The notes under the pieces are model-generated. The model ran no database searches. It had not been told where the DNA came from and saw only the letters and a list, made by a program, of their open reading frames with translations. Shown in pieces: positions 1 to 10,071 of a stretch of 50,785 nucleotides of DNA. The stretch is taken from positions 1-50,785 of the forward strand of contig MWDJ01000025.1 in assembly GCA_002070505.1 (NCBI GenBank), written 5' to 3'. Source of the stretch: Bacteroidetes bacterium ADurb.Bin145. Lineage in GTDB: Bacteria > Bacteroidota > Bacteroidia > Bacteroidales > VadinHA17. The position numbers were made by a program, and so were the translations under genes. Positions within the stretch are counted from its first letter, which is position 1; every line of letters begins with the position of its first letter.

Positions 1-68
1 AACAGAACAAAAGTAATAGATAAATACGGTAATACTCAAGTTTTTCGCAGAATATATTTATCCTTACC

Positions 69-2069
69 TCATAACCGGCTGTAAAAGGCTCCATCTTTCC
101 TTACATTAAATACATTGTCTGACCTGAGAAGGCCATAAGGCATCCTGAATCCGGATGACACTCCGGTGCTTATGATCAGCTTACAGGATCGGACAGTATA
201 TCCCGCATCCTTATCAATCAAAGGCTTTTTACCCCTGAGAATTATATAGTCGGGGTAAAGTTCAGTGAGCATTTTCGTTGTCAGGATTTCAGTTATCAGG
301 ATCTTCCTGCCTCCGGCCATAATAAGCTTCGGATTTCTGTCAAGAAGCAGCATCCTTTCTTTCAGGCCGAGAACTGCCTTATGCCTGCTGACTTCCTGTG
401 AGGAAATTGAGTCGGAATAAATGTTGAGCATGTAACCTGATCTTATTCCTACAGTTGTAGATCCGGCCGTGTTGTAGACGATGAGTTCACCTGTGGTTTT
501 TGTTTTTATGCTCTTGGCGGTTCCTGCAATAATGAGGAATAACAAAGATATCATCGCCAGAAGCGGTGGGACCGATCTTCTTTTAAGTAGGAGCGAGGTA
601 AAGAGGAATATAGTGATCATCAGCAGGATACATTCAGCTGTGATCATGCCTATATTCTCTATTGACGAAAACGGCAATGATGAAACTTTTTCAGTAAGCA
701 GCTGCGTAAAACCGGTAAGAAAGTCAAGAGCTCGTGCAATATACCATGAAATGAGTCTTAAAGGAAACGTAAGAGAGACCAGAGAGGCCGTTATAATGAC
801 AAGTGAGGAGACGGGTACTATAATTATATTCGACAGTATGAACCATGTCGGGAACCTGTTGAAAAGCATCACGGTAAATGGGAATGTACCGAGCTGGGCA
901 ATGACTGTAACTGCGGCAGACTGCCATGCAAAGTCTGTAACATGGCTGGTGAAACGCATTTTTGTATAAAGATCGCGATAGAACATTATTATAAAAATCA
1001 CAGCTGAATATGAGAGAAGAAAACCTGCATCGAAGATCACTGAAGGCCTTATAATTATGATTATATAAGCTGAAGCCAGGACTGAATTGCCAGCATTCAC
1101 AGGTCTTTTAAGGAGGTATCCTGCCTGCAGGAAAGTATACATAAGGGTTGCCCTGAGGACAGAAGAGGTTAGTCCTGTTACAAAAGCAAAGATCCACAGA
1201 ATAAGAATAGTGATAAGCACTCTGAAAATTTTCAGTTTTCCCTTCAGAAAAAAGAGCATCCTGAACACGAACAAACTTAATATAATTGCGTGAAGTCCTG
1301 AGACAGCCATTATATGCATTACCCCTGCCTTTATGAATTGCTGTTTCTGATCCTGATCCAGCATATTCTTCTGTCCCAGAGTAATAGCGGAAACAAGGGC
1401 GAGCCTCTCACCGCTTAAACCTCTTGCTTTATACATGCCAATGATCTTTTCCCTGATTATAAGCGCCATGTGAATCAGCTTCCGGTGTTCGGGAGAAACG
1501 TGTCTGATAATGTCGCTGCTGTCGGTAAACGCAAAGTATCTGATGCCATGGTTTTCCATGTAGAATCTGTAATCGAACTCAAAAGGATTTCCCCTGTTAA
1601 CGATCTCCACTGGTGAACATCTGACAATCATCCTGTCACCGGGACGGTATGAGATGACATCCTTACCTTTACTGTGATATAATAGAATGGAACCATTTAC
1701 AGATCTTGTTGTGTCTCCGGCCATCCTGCCTTCAAGACGGAGGATCATACTGAATGTATTCGGTTTTTCCCCGGGGAAATCGCTCAAAACTCCTGAATAG
1801 AAAGCATGGCCAGGTTCAAGAACAGAGATATTATCCTTTTCCGATCGGTAAAGAAATGATCCGGAGGCAAAAAGCGCTGTGGTCATGGCTAAACCATAAA
1901 CAGTATTTGTCAGAGATCGGTTGAAGAAAAGACCTGAAAAGAAAAGGAGTATGATGAGTGCTCCAGCCGAAACGAATACAATATCACCGGGAGTGAAATA
2001 TAATCCGCTCACAATGCCGGCACACAATGGCACAACAAAACGCATGAAGGGAATTTCCCTTATTAGCAC
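69..2069 (-). CDS. comEC: ComEC/Rec2-family competence channel protein, no nuclease domain
   Basis: Inner-membrane protein of the ComEC/Rec2 family, the channel that brings single-stranded DNA into the cytoplasm during natural transformation. The 666-residue product has hydrophobic helices at the N-terminus, a soluble DUF4131-like segment (about residues 75-190), then the Competence domain with the hallmark MHIMAVSGLHA motif (about residue 250) followed by many membrane helices. After the last helix only about 140 residues remain. They resemble a metallo-beta-lactamase fold remnant but show no HxHxDH motif, so the nuclease activity of long ComEC proteins is probably absent. The start used here is a GTG at 2067-2069; an ATG at 2043-2045, eight codons on, is an equal candidate. 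A helix-hairpin-helix (ComEA-like) protein is encoded at 47.3 kb, but no uptake pilus genes are visible. The family call is firm; active transformation is inference. Confidence 0.88.
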   Translation of the reverse strand: MLIREIPFMRFVVPLCAGIVSGLYFTPGDIVFVSAGALIILLFFSGLFFNRSLTNTVYGLAMTTALFASGSFLYRSEKDNISVLEPGHAFYSGVLSDFPGEKPNTFSMILRLEGRMAGDTTRSVNGSILLYHSKGKDVISYRPGDRMIVRCSPVEIVNRGNPFEFDYRFYMENHGIRYFAFTDSSDIIRHVSPEHRKLIHMALIIREKIIGMYKARGLSGERLALVSAITLGQKNMLDQDQKQQFIKAGVMHIMAVSGLHAIILSLFVFRMLFFLKGKLKIFRVLITILILWIFAFVTGLTSSVLRATLMYTFLQAGYLLKRPVNAGNSVLASAYIIIIIRPSVIFDAGFLLSYSAVIFIIMFYRDLYTKMRFTSHVTDFAWQSAAVTVIAQLGTFPFTVMLFNRFPTWFILSNIIIVPVSSLVIITASLVSLTFPLRLISWYIARALDFLTGFTQLLTEKVSSLPFSSIENIGMITAECILLMITIFLFTSLLLKRRSVPPLLAMISLLFLIIAGTAKSIKTKTTGELIVYNTAGSTTVGIRSGYMLNIYSDSISSQEVSRHKAVLGLKERMLLLDRNPKLIMAGGRKILITEILTTKMLTELYPDYIILRGKKPLIDKDAGYTVRSCKLIISTGVSSGFRMPYGLLRSDNVFNVRKDGAFYSRL

Positions 2070-2198
2070 TTAACACAGTATTTGAGACTTTATAAAGGTA
2101 ATATAAAGTGCTGAAAATCCCTATAGTCAGATAAACTTAATGCTAATTTTAGAATTACAGGCTGTCTCAGGATTTTTGCCCCATTGTTCCTCACTCCA

Positions 2199-2233
2199 AA
2201 CTTCGAACTTCGGACTTCAAATTTCAAACTTCA
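2199..2233. repeat. Heptanucleotide tandem repeat at the 3' end of def
   Basis: Five consecutive 7-nt units (AACTTCG, AACTTCG, GACTTCA, AATTTCA, AACTTCA), preceded by a degenerate one. The last three bases of the last unit, read on the minus strand, are the TGA stop codon of the deformylase gene. Confidence 0.8.
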
Positions 2234-2803
2234 AACACTTCTTCCCCTCTGCCCCGGCAGCACCGTCCTGTACTCTACCTCAAACTTACCCTTGCTGATC
2301 GCAGTCAGTTTGCCTTTAATAAGTCTTTTCCTGAGAGCGCTTACCCTGTCGGGAAACAGTATGCCATCGAGGTGGTCGTATTCGTGCTGGATTATCCTGG
2401 CCTGGTAGCCTTCAAAAACCTCATCGTGGAAGACCCAGTTCTCATCATAGTATTCGATCCTTATCCTGCCTTCCCTGCTTACCTCTTCCCTGAGGTTAGG
2501 TATACTGAGGCATCCTTCCGACATCAGTTCCAGGTCACCACTTTTCTCCTTTATCCGGGCATTTATAAATACTTTCTTAAAACCGGCGAGTGATGGTTCA
2601 TCTTCAGCGAGGGGTGTACCGTCAATAACGAATATCCTTACGGATTTCCCGATCTGGGGAGCTGCCAGACCCATCCCTTCAGAATTGTACATAGTTTCAA
2701 AAAGATCTGCAATAAGTTTCTGAAGATCAGGATAATCCCTGTCAATATCCTCAGCTACTTTCCTGAGAACCGGGTGGCCGTATACGAGTATCGGGTATGT
2801 CAT
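2231..2803 (-). CDS. def: Peptide deformylase
   Basis: Removes the N-formyl group from the initiator methionine of nascent proteins in the cytoplasm; a metal-dependent hydrolase. All three family motifs are present: GMGLAAPQ (residues 43-50), EGCLS (96-100, with the metal-ligand cysteine) and HEYDH (140-144, two metal-ligand histidines and the catalytic glutamate). The length of 190 residues is normal. The ATG overlaps the stop codon of ruvX by one base (TAATG), which indicates translational coupling in a two-gene operon. The C-terminus is unusual only in that its stop codon lies inside a heptanucleotide repeat. Confidence 0.97.
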   Translation of the reverse strand: MTYPILVYGHPVLRKVAEDIDRDYPDLQKLIADLFETMYNSEGMGLAAPQIGKSVRIFVIDGTPLAEDEPSLAGFKKVFINARIKEKSGDLELMSEGCLSIPNLREEVSREGRIRIEYYDENWVFHDEVFEGYQARIIQHEYDHLDGILFPDRVSALRKRLIKGKLTAISKGKFEVEYRTVLPGQRGRSV

Positions 2804-3222
2804 TAATTTTTCTTTCTGTCCAGAAATGACTGTAAAATTATCGATGCGCTTATCTTGTCAACAATTGTCTTATCCCGCCTGTCTTTCCTTGTCAATCCTC
2901 CGTCTATCATTGTCCTGAGCGCCATCCGCGACGTAAATCTTTCGTCGACAAGGTGGACCTGGATCTCAGGAAAGTTCTTTTTCAGGTTCCTTATAAAAGG
3001 ATCAATGTATTTAACAGAATCACTGGGCTGATTGTTCATCGTTACCGGATATCCGATCACGAAAGCATCAATAGTTTCCGATTTCATATATACTCTGATG
3101 AAATCGTCAAATTCAGCCGGGTGTATCGTATTAAGGGGAGAAGCAAACATCTTGAGCGGATCAGTGACCGCAATGCCTACTCTCTTTTTCCCGTAATCTA
3201 TTCCTATTAATCTGCCCATCAT
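2803..3222 (-). CDS. ruvX: Putative Holliday junction resolvase / pre-16S rRNA nuclease RuvX (YqgF)
   Basis: RNase H-like fold protein of the RuvX/YqgF family, linked in other bacteria to maturation of the 16S rRNA 5' end and, by fold, to Holliday junction resolution. The 139-residue product carries the N-terminal GIDYGKKRVGIAV strand with the first catalytic Asp, the central VIGYP segment, and the VDERFTSRMA motif with the second acidic site. It is the first gene of an operon with def. Two ATG codons are adjacent at 3217-3222 and either could be used. A good Bacteroidota promoter lies just upstream (3236-3265), leaving a leader of only a few bases. Confidence 0.95.
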   Translation of the reverse strand: MMGRLIGIDYGKKRVGIAVTDPLKMFASPLNTIHPAEFDDFIRVYMKSETIDAFVIGYPVTMNNQPSDSVKYIDPFIRNLKKNFPEIQVHLVDERFTSRMALRTMIDGGLTRKDRRDKTIVDKISASIILQSFLDRKKN

Positions 3223-3235
3223 ATTTTTCTGAATG

Positions 3236-3265
3236 CAAAATTACAAATAATAAACTAAGGTGCAA
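3236..3265 (-). promoter_or_regulatory. Predicted Bacteroidota sigma-A promoter for ruvX-def
   Basis: On the minus strand TTG (3263-3265) is followed by a 19-nt spacer and TAATTTTG (3236-3243), an exact match to the TAnnTTTG -7 consensus. The predicted transcription start is about 7 nt before the first ATG of ruvX. Confidence 0.55.
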
Positions 3266-3309
3266 GCAAAGGCATCACGAACACACAGCTGTATGACCGC
3301 ATTACATGG

Positions 3310-3333
3310 AAAAGGGCGTTGCATGCAACGCCC
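3310..3333 (-). terminator. Probable terminator after nifJ
   Basis: A perfect 20-bp palindrome (3314-3333, GGGCGTTG-CATG-CAACGCCC) lies 22 bases beyond the nifJ stop codon. On the minus strand it is followed by TTTT. The short T-run makes it a moderate call. Confidence 0.6.
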
Positions 3334-3355
3334 CATCCTGGTAATAAAAAAATAT

Positions 3356-6300
3356 TTACACAGTCTTTGCGAACTCCATGGCTGCAAGTCTTTTGTAGGA
3401 GTTGTAACGCCATTTTGCGTTTTCCTCGGCAGCTTTGAAGAGCACTTCAGCTTCGCCCGGGAACGCTTTGATCAGAGATGTGTAGCGTACTTCCGAATTA
3501 ATGAAGCTCTGGAATTTCGTCCAGTCAGGTTCTTTAGAATCAAGTGTGAACGGATTCTTGCCTTCAGCTTCAAGCTGAGGATTATAACGATACAGATGCC
3601 AGTATCCTGATTCTACGGCGAATTTCTCCTGAGCCTGGGTTTTACCCATTCCGTCTCTCAGTCCGTGATTGATACATGGAGCATAAGCTATTATAAGGGA
3701 AGGACCTTTGTAAGCTTCAGCTTCCTTTATAGCTTTCAGATACTGGGCATTATTTGCTCCCATTGCTACCTGGGCAACATAAACATAGCCATAGCTCATA
3801 GCCATCTGACCCAGATCTTTCTTGCGGATCTTCTTTCCTGAAGCTGCAAATTTTGCCACTGCTCCGGCCGGAGTAGACTTGGAGGCCTGACCTCCTGTAT
3901 TCGAGTATACTTCTGTATCCAGAACAAGGATATTTATATCTTCTCCTGCTGCAAGAACATGGTCGAGACCTCCGTAACCGATATCATAAGCCCATCCGTC
4001 GCCACCAAAGACCCAGTGAGACTTCTTGACAAGATATTGTTTCAGGCTGAGTATCTCGGCTGCCACTTCTGATTTATCTTTCCTGCATGCTTCAACAACT
4101 TTTTCAGATGCAGCCCTCGATGCTTCAGTATTGTGCATTCCTGCGAGCCATTCATTGAAAGCTATCTTAGTTTCTTCGTTGACTGAATTACCTGCTTCTT
4201 TCATCCTGAGGGCGATTCTTTCACGCATCTTGTCGGAACCGAGCATAAGACCGAATCCGTATTCAGCGTTATCTTCAAAAAGTGAGTTTGCCCATGCAGG
4301 TCCGTGTCCTTTTTTATTTATTGTATATGGTGTCGAAGGAGCTGATGCACCGTAGATTGATGAGCATCCTGTTGCATTTGAAATTATCATCCTGTCACCG
4401 AAGAGCTGGGTAAGAGCTTTTATATAAGGTGTTTCGCCGCAACCTGCGCATGCTCCGGAGAACTCAAATAAAGGCTGGGCAAACTGGCTGTTCTTTACAT
4501 TCACAAATTTGTCAACAATGTTGTCCTTGTATCCTACTTTTTCATGCATGTAGGTCCATCTGTCTGCTTCAGCAAGCTGTGTTCCGAGAGGTTTCATTAT
4601 CAATGCTTTGTTCTTTGATGGGCAGATATCGGCGCAGTTTCCGCAACCGGTACAATCGTATACACTTAACTGCATTCTGAATCTGTATTGCTTCAGGACA
4701 CCTGGTATACCCTGGATCGTCTTTGTTCCTTCAGGTGCATTCTTAGCTTCTTCATCAGTTAAAAGGAAAGGCCTGATTGCAGCATGAGGACAAACATACG
4801 AGCACTGGTTGCACTGGATACATTCATCAGGCTGCCATTCAGGTACATTAACAGCAATACCTCTCTTTTCATAGGCTGAGATCCCTGCCGGGAAAGTACC
4901 ATCCTCTCTACCGATGAATGCGCTTACAGGTACCTCATCACCCTTAAGGCCGATTATCGGATCAACAACATTGCGGTAAAATTCCGGTTTATTGCCATTT
5001 TCTTTTACTTTTTCAACTTTTATTCCTGCCCATTCTGCGGGTATCTCAACTTTTTCAACCTGACCACCCCTGTCGACCGCTGCATAGTTCATATTTACAA
5101 CATCCTCACCTTTCCTTCCGTATGTTTTGTAAATGGCTTTCTTCATTTCCTTTTCAGCCTTGTCGTACGGAATGATATTGGCCAGTCTGAAGAATGCAGC
5201 CTGCATGATTGTATTGGTCCTGTTACCAAGTCCTATCTCTTCAGCAATGGCTGTGGCATTGATTATATAAAAATTGATGTTGTTCTCAGCCATATACTTC
5301 TTCATGGAATCAGGGAGCCTCTTTTTTGTTTCTTCAGCATCCCAGAGAGAGTTGAACAGGAATATGCCATTCTTCTTCAAACCCTTAAGCATATTGTCAT
5401 ATTTATCAATATATGACGGAACATGGCATGCAACAAAATCAGGTGTGTTTACATAATAAGGCGATCTGATCGGATTATCACCGAAACGGAGATGAGAAAT
5501 TGTTATACCTCCTGATTTCTTGCTGTCGTATGCAAAATATGCCTGGCAGTATTTATCTGTTGTATCACCTATTATTTTTATTGAATTCTTGTTTGCACCT
5601 ACCGTACCATCAGATCCGAGTCCATAGAACTTAGCTGAATGTGTTCCGGGAAGGGCGACATTGATCTCCGGCAATTCAGGAAGGGATTTGAATGTAACGT
5701 CGTCGGTAATTCCAACTGTAAAGAAATCCTTTGGTTCTTTGAGTTTCATATTCTCGAAAATTGAAAGAACCATTGCAGGAGTTGTATCCTTTGAGCTTAG
5801 TCCGTATCTTCCGCCCAGGATGACCGGTTTTTCGCTGCGGGTATAGAACATATTTTTTACATCGAGGTAAAGAGGATCGCCTGGAGCTCCGGGTTCTTTC
5901 GTCCTGTCGAGAACTGTGATTTTTTTAACCGATTTCGGAAGGACATTGAAGAAATATTTATCGGAGAACGGACGGTAGAGATGAACTGTAAGTAATCCGG
6001 CTTTTTCACCTTTTGCATTGAGATAATCAATGACTTCCTTTGTTGTATCGGTTATGGAACCCATTGCTACTATAATATTTTCTGCATCAGGAGAGCCATA
6101 GTATGTGAATGGCTTGTATTCCCTTCCTGTTATTTTGGTTATCTCTGCCATATAGGCATTAACGACATCAGGGATAGGTTCATAAAACTTGTTTATAGCT
6201 TCTTTGGCCTGGAAGAATATATCAGGATTCTGGTTTGTACCTCTTGTGACAGGATGTTCCGGATTCAGGGCATTGTTGCGGAATTTCTCAAGAGCTTCCC

Positions 6301-6892
6301 AGTCTACAAGTTTTTTCATATCATCCATTTCAATAACTTCGATCTTCTGCACTTCAGCTGAAGTCCGGAATCCATCGAAGAAATGAAGGAATGGTATTCT
6401 TGTTTTGATTGCTGATAGGTGGGCAACTCCTGCCAGATCCATTACTTCCTGTACACTACCGGTGGCAAGCATTGCAAATCCTGTCTGTCTGGTGGCATAA
6501 ATATCGCTGTGGTCGCCAAAAATTGAAAGGGCATGTGCTGCAATTGTTCTTGCGCTTACGTGGAATACTCCCGGAAGGAGCTCAGCAGCAATTTTATACA
6601 TGTTCGGGATCATAAGAAGTAAGCCCTGTGAGGCTGTGAATGTTGTACAGAGAGCACCGGCCTGGAGAGATCCGTGCACTGCACCTGCTGCTCCGCCTTC
6701 AGATTGCATCTCAACAACTTTTACCTGTTCGCCGAACATATTTTTCAGCCCGTTGGCCGACCATTCATCAACGTATTCAGCCATTGTAGATGAAGGTGTG
6801 ATAGGATATATGCAAGCGACTTCGCTGAACATATATGCAATGTGCGATGCGGCCTGGTTACCATCGCATGTTATGAATTTTTTTGTTCCCAT
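3356..6892 (-). CDS. nifJ: Pyruvate:ferredoxin (flavodoxin) oxidoreductase, single-chain
   Basis: Converts pyruvate and CoA to acetyl-CoA and CO2 with transfer of two electrons to ferredoxin or flavodoxin, a central reaction of anaerobic metabolism. At 1178 residues it is the normal length for the homodimeric single-chain enzyme. Domains in order: N-terminal pyrimidine-binding domain (IYPITPSSTMAE near residue 35), transketolase-C-like domain, EKR domain (around 420-500), a two-cluster ferredoxin domain with CIQCNQCSYVCP (about 689-700) and CTGCGNCADICP (about 744-755), and a C-terminal thiamine-diphosphate domain with GACAGCGE (about 811) and GDGWAYD (about 961). The proximal 4Fe-4S cysteines, including the late one in YAPCINHG, are all present. 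It appears monocistronic, with a palindromic terminator behind it. Confidence 0.98.
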   Translation of the reverse strand: MGTKKFITCDGNQAASHIAYMFSEVACIYPITPSSTMAEYVDEWSANGLKNMFGEQVKVVEMQSEGGAAGAVHGSLQAGALCTTFTASQGLLLMIPNMYKIAAELLPGVFHVSARTIAAHALSIFGDHSDIYATRQTGFAMLATGSVQEVMDLAGVAHLSAIKTRIPFLHFFDGFRTSAEVQKIEVIEMDDMKKLVDWEALEKFRNNALNPEHPVTRGTNQNPDIFFQAKEAINKFYEPIPDVVNAYMAEITKITGREYKPFTYYGSPDAENIIVAMGSITDTTKEVIDYLNAKGEKAGLLTVHLYRPFSDKYFFNVLPKSVKKITVLDRTKEPGAPGDPLYLDVKNMFYTRSEKPVILGGRYGLSSKDTTPAMVLSIFENMKLKEPKDFFTVGITDDVTFKSLPELPEINVALPGTHSAKFYGLGSDGTVGANKNSIKIIGDTTDKYCQAYFAYDSKKSGGITISHLRFGDNPIRSPYYVNTPDFVACHVPSYIDKYDNMLKGLKKNGIFLFNSLWDAEETKKRLPDSMKKYMAENNINFYIINATAIAEEIGLGNRTNTIMQAAFFRLANIIPYDKAEKEMKKAIYKTYGRKGEDVVNMNYAAVDRGGQVEKVEIPAEWAGIKVEKVKENGNKPEFYRNVVDPIIGLKGDEVPVSAFIGREDGTFPAGISAYEKRGIAVNVPEWQPDECIQCNQCSYVCPHAAIRPFLLTDEEAKNAPEGTKTIQGIPGVLKQYRFRMQLSVYDCTGCGNCADICPSKNKALIMKPLGTQLAEADRWTYMHEKVGYKDNIVDKFVNVKNSQFAQPLFEFSGACAGCGETPYIKALTQLFGDRMIISNATGCSSIYGASAPSTPYTINKKGHGPAWANSLFEDNAEYGFGLMLGSDKMRERIALRMKEAGNSVNEETKIAFNEWLAGMHNTEASRAASEKVVEACRKDKSEVAAEILSLKQYLVKKSHWVFGGDGWAYDIGYGGLDHVLAAGEDINILVLDTEVYSNTGGQASKSTPAGAVAKFAASGKKIRKKDLGQMAMSYGYVYVAQVAMGANNAQYLKAIKEAEAYKGPSLIIAYAPCINHGLRDGMGKTQAQEKFAVESGYWHLYRYNPQLEAEGKNPFTLDSKEPDWTKFQSFINSEVRYTSLIKAFPGEAEVLFKAAEENAKWRYNSYKRLAAMEFAKTV

Positions 6893-6976
6893 TGTGATAT
6901 TAATATTATTGTATAATAAAGTAAATAATTGTTATTCAGTTAACAAATTGTGTGAACCTTAATAATTGCCTGTTTC

Positions 6977-8818
6977 TTATCCGCCATTCATTGAAACGAG
7001 GAACTCTTCATTTGACCTGGCCTGCATAAGCCTGTCGCGGAGGAATTCCATTGCTTCGAGTGAATTCATATCGGCAAGGTAGTTACGAAGGACCCATATT
7101 TTCTGCATTATGCTCTTATTGAGAAGCAGATCTTCCCGGCGTGTACTTGAAGCCGGAATATCTATTGACGGGAATATCCTCCTGTTCGACAGTTTCCTGT
7201 CGAGCTGAAGTTCCATATTACCTGTGCCCTTGAACTCTTCGAAGATCACATCATCCATCTTTGATCCTGTGTCAGTCAGAGCAGTAGCCAGTATTGTAAG
7301 GGAGCCTCCGTTCTCAATGTTACGGGCTGCCCCGAAGAATCTCTTCGGTTTGTGAAGTGCATTTGAATCAACGCCACCCGAAAGCACCTTACCCGAAGCG
7401 GGAGCTGTTGTATTGAATGCCCTTGCTAGTCTGGTGATGGAGTCAAGCAGAATGACAACATCATGGCCGCATTCAACAAGTCTCTTGGCTTTTTCAAGAA
7501 CGATATTGGCCACGCGGCAGTGTCTCTCAGCCGGTTCATCGAACGTCGATGCAATGACTTCGGCTTTTACATTCCTGGCCATATCGGTAACTTCTTCAGG
7601 TCTTTCGTCAATGAGCAGGATCATCAGGTAAACCTCCGGATGATATTTTGCTATAGCGTTGGCTATCTCCTGCAGAAGAATAGTTTTACCTGTTTTTGGC
7701 TGGGCAACAATAAGTCCGCGCTGCCCTTTGCCGATAGGTGTGAACATATCAATTACCCTTACCGACAGAGTTCCTTCTCCTGGCTGGCATAATGTGAATT
7801 TCTCATTCGGGAAGAGCGGAGTCAGAAAATCAAAAGGCACCCTGTCCCTTATAAAATCAGGACTTCTTCCATTTATCTCTTCGACTTTGATAAGCGGGAA
7901 ATATTTTTCCCCTTCCTTTGGAGGCCGTATAGTTCCTTTTATAGTATCACCTGTTTTGAGCCCAAAGAGTTTTATCTGTGACTGCGATACATAAATATCA
8001 TCAGGTGAATTCAGGTAATTGTAATCTGCTGATCTCAGGAAACCATAACCGTCGGGCATTATTTCAAGAACACCTGTGTTATAGATGATCCCTTCAAACT
8101 CATAGGGCTTCTCTTTTTTCTCCTCTTTAACAGGAGCCTCCTGTTGTATCACAGGGGGTTCAGCCGGAGCTTCAACAGGGTATAATTCATTTGTCATTTT
8201 AATATCGTCGACTATAAGATCGTCATTAACAACAGTGAGTGATGGCTCAGGCAGCAGCTCCGGTTCAGGGACAGGTTCGGTTTCAGGGACCTGTTCCTCT
8301 TTAATGCTCTCACGCTTTCTGTCAATAACGACCGTCTCTTCTTTCTTTTTAGTATCCCAGTAATCGTATGACCAAAGTGATTCTTTTTTCTCTTTGCCCG
8401 AAACCGGTTCAGAAGATTTGAAAAGATCTGGTTTATCATCAGGTTTTTCGAAGATTTTTTCAGGTTCCGGCTTGTCTCCGGAAGAGATATCTTTTCTCTT
8501 AAGGTCATCGGGAGAGACTGATATCACCGATTCCGGAGGACGGCTAAATACCGGTTTGTTTGTTCTGGGCCTTTTACCCCTTCTCTGGCCCTGATCACGA
8601 TCACGATTATTATTGAATTTATTATCTGTAGAACGTAGCAGTTCCTGCTCTTTCCTGGCTGCGCTCTTTTTTTCAGTGACCTCAATGGCCTGCTGATCAA
8701 GGATCTTATAAACAAGGTCCTGCTTTTTCAATGTCTCAGCCCTTTTAATATTTAATTCCTTTGCGATCTCCCTCAATTCAGGAAGGAGCTTTTTACTTAA
8801 CTCAAGTATGTCGTACAT
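6977..8818 (-). CDS. rho: Transcription termination factor Rho with long disordered insertion
   Basis: Hexameric RNA-dependent ATPase that ends transcription at Rho-dependent sites. The order is: Rho_N helical domain (residues 1-50); a charged, proline-rich, low-complexity stretch (about 55-235); the cold-shock-like primary RNA-binding domain beginning near KPYEFEG (236) with the DGYGFLRS motif; and the ATPase core with Walker A QPKTGKT (about 370) and the [13 protein letters not shown] Walker B region. At 613 residues it is about 190 longer than the E. coli protein; all the extra length lies in the insertion, a feature known for Rho of Bacteroidota and Actinomycetota. The core is complete and should be active. 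It is transcribed away from rpoD. Confidence 0.98.
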   Translation of the reverse strand: MYDILELSKKLLPELREIAKELNIKRAETLKKQDLVYKILDQQAIEVTEKKSAARKEQELLRSTDNKFNNNRDRDQGQRRGKRPRTNKPVFSRPPESVISVSPDDLKRKDISSGDKPEPEKIFEKPDDKPDLFKSSEPVSGKEKKESLWSYDYWDTKKKEETVVIDRKRESIKEEQVPETEPVPEPELLPEPSLTVVNDDLIVDDIKMTNELYPVEAPAEPPVIQQEAPVKEEKKEKPYEFEGIIYNTGVLEIMPDGYGFLRSADYNYLNSPDDIYVSQSQIKLFGLKTGDTIKGTIRPPKEGEKYFPLIKVEEINGRSPDFIRDRVPFDFLTPLFPNEKFTLCQPGEGTLSVRVIDMFTPIGKGQRGLIVAQPKTGKTILLQEIANAIAKYHPEVYLMILLIDERPEEVTDMARNVKAEVIASTFDEPAERHCRVANIVLEKAKRLVECGHDVVILLDSITRLARAFNTTAPASGKVLSGGVDSNALHKPKRFFGAARNIENGGSLTILATALTDTGSKMDDVIFEEFKGTGNMELQLDRKLSNRRIFPSIDIPASSTRREDLLLNKSIMQKIWVLRNYLADMNSLEAMEFLRDRLMQARSNEEFLVSMNGG

Positions 8819-9161
8819 CTGAAAAATGAAAATTAACGAGGTTTTATTCTTATGGAAATCCGGGTCAGAATTTGATTATCAACCCGCTGGATTATGCAAC
8901 ACTAATATCAAACATATGAAAAACCGGTGCAATTATAAAAAAAAATGATCAAAAATCTCCTGTTAAAAGTTATTAAAATGCAACGGTCTTTAATCAAATT
9001 AAATTAATAATTTGATAATCAGCATGTAAAATATTGACGCAAGATAATAAGAAAACTTCTTATAAGCAAAAAAAAAGCTAACTAAATGTAAAACGAGTCT
9101 GATTTTTTACTAAAATTGTAATCTTGGCAGATTCTGTATTAAAGCGAAAAACGGCCGCCGG
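8819..9161. other. Divergent AT-rich intergenic region between rho and rpoD
   Basis: 343 bases without a gene; A/T-rich with several A-runs. It must hold the promoters of both rho (leftward) and rpoD (rightward). Two weak -7-like boxes in front of rpoD (TAAAATTG at 9111-9118 and TAATCTTG at 9119-9126) each differ from TAnnTTTG by one base and lack a good -33 partner. I see no RNA gene or strong hairpin. Confidence 0.5.
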
Positions 9162-10025
9162 ATGCGTCAGTTAAAGATTACTAAACAGGTTACGAACCGG
9201 GACACTCCTTCCCTTGATAAATATCTTCAGGAGATCGGGAGAGTAGACCTTATTTCGCCTGAGGACGAGGTAAACCTTGCAAGGCGCATAAGAGCGGGCG
9301 ATTCGGAGGCGCTCGGCAAGCTGGTCCAGGCAAATCTCCGCTTTGTGGTTTCAGTTGCAAAACAATATCAGAACCAGGGCATGAGTCTGCCTGACCTTAT
9401 AAACGAAGGAAATCTGGGCCTGATTAAAGCGGCCCAGCGTTTTGATGAGACACGCGGTTTTAAATTTATATCATATGCAGTGTGGTGGATACGGCAGGCA
9501 ATCCTTCAGGCTCTTGCAGAACAGGCCAGGATAGTCAGACTGCCGGTGAATAAAATAGGGTCCATCAACAGGATAAACAGGGCTTTTTCCAAGCTGGAGC
9601 AGGAGTTCGAACGCGAACCTTCTTCACAGGAAATTGCAGAAATGCTTGAAATGATCCCGGAAGACGTAAAGGAAGGGCTGAGGACCAATGGCAGGACTTT
9701 AAGCATGGATGCCCCCATCAGTTCCGAAGAGGACAATACAATGTATGATGTCATCCAGTCGGATGACACACCAAGCCCTGATAAAAACCTGATCAATGAA
9801 TCGCTAGCATACGAGATCGAGCGGGCCCTCTGTACTCTCTCACCACGCGAAGCAAAAGTCCTGAAACTCTATTTCGGACTCGGAATGAAACACCCTTTCA
9901 CACTAGAAGAGATTGGCGAGGAACTGAATCTCACACGAGAACGTGTCCGCCAGATAAAGGAAAAAGCAATTAAAAGGATCCAGTTTACAACAAGATGCAG
10001 GATCCTGAAAACTTACCTGGGCTGA
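9162..10025 (+). CDS. rpoD: Primary RNA polymerase sigma factor (RpoD/SigA, short Bacteroidota type)
   Basis: Housekeeping sigma factor that directs RNA polymerase to promoters. The 287-residue protein starts directly with region 1.2 ([20 protein letters not shown]) and lacks region 1.1, as is usual for the major sigma factor in this phylum. Region 2 contains [13 protein letters not shown] and the -10 recognition helix with [13 protein letters not shown]. Region 3 follows, and region 4.2 has the helix-turn-helix [19 protein letters not shown] (about 247-265). This sigma family recognises the TAnnTTTG/TTG promoters seen throughout the window. The ATG context shows no Shine-Dalgarno, typical of the phylum. 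Confidence 0.97.
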   Translation: MRQLKITKQVTNRDTPSLDKYLQEIGRVDLISPEDEVNLARRIRAGDSEALGKLVQANLRFVVSVAKQYQNQGMSLPDLINEGNLGLIKAAQRFDETRGFKFISYAVWWIRQAILQALAEQARIVRLPVNKIGSINRINRAFSKLEQEFEREPSSQEIAEMLEMIPEDVKEGLRTNGRTLSMDAPISSEEDNTMYDVIQSDDTPSPDKNLINESLAYEIERALCTLSPREAKVLKLYFGLGMKHPFTLEEIGEELNLTRERVRQIKEKAIKRIQFTTRCRILKTYLG

Positions 10026-10071
10026 AATTTGTTCTTATCTTTGAAGCATTATTTTTCCAACAAGAATCCTG

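Noticed and set aside
481-969. Plus-strand open frame of 162 codons inside the comEC gene
   Set aside because: It is antisense to well-supported membrane helices of ComEC, has no promoter and no recognisable family.
3314-3333. 20-bp perfect palindrome as a protein-binding operator
   Set aside because: Its place just after the nifJ stop with TTTT following on the transcribed strand fits a terminator better.
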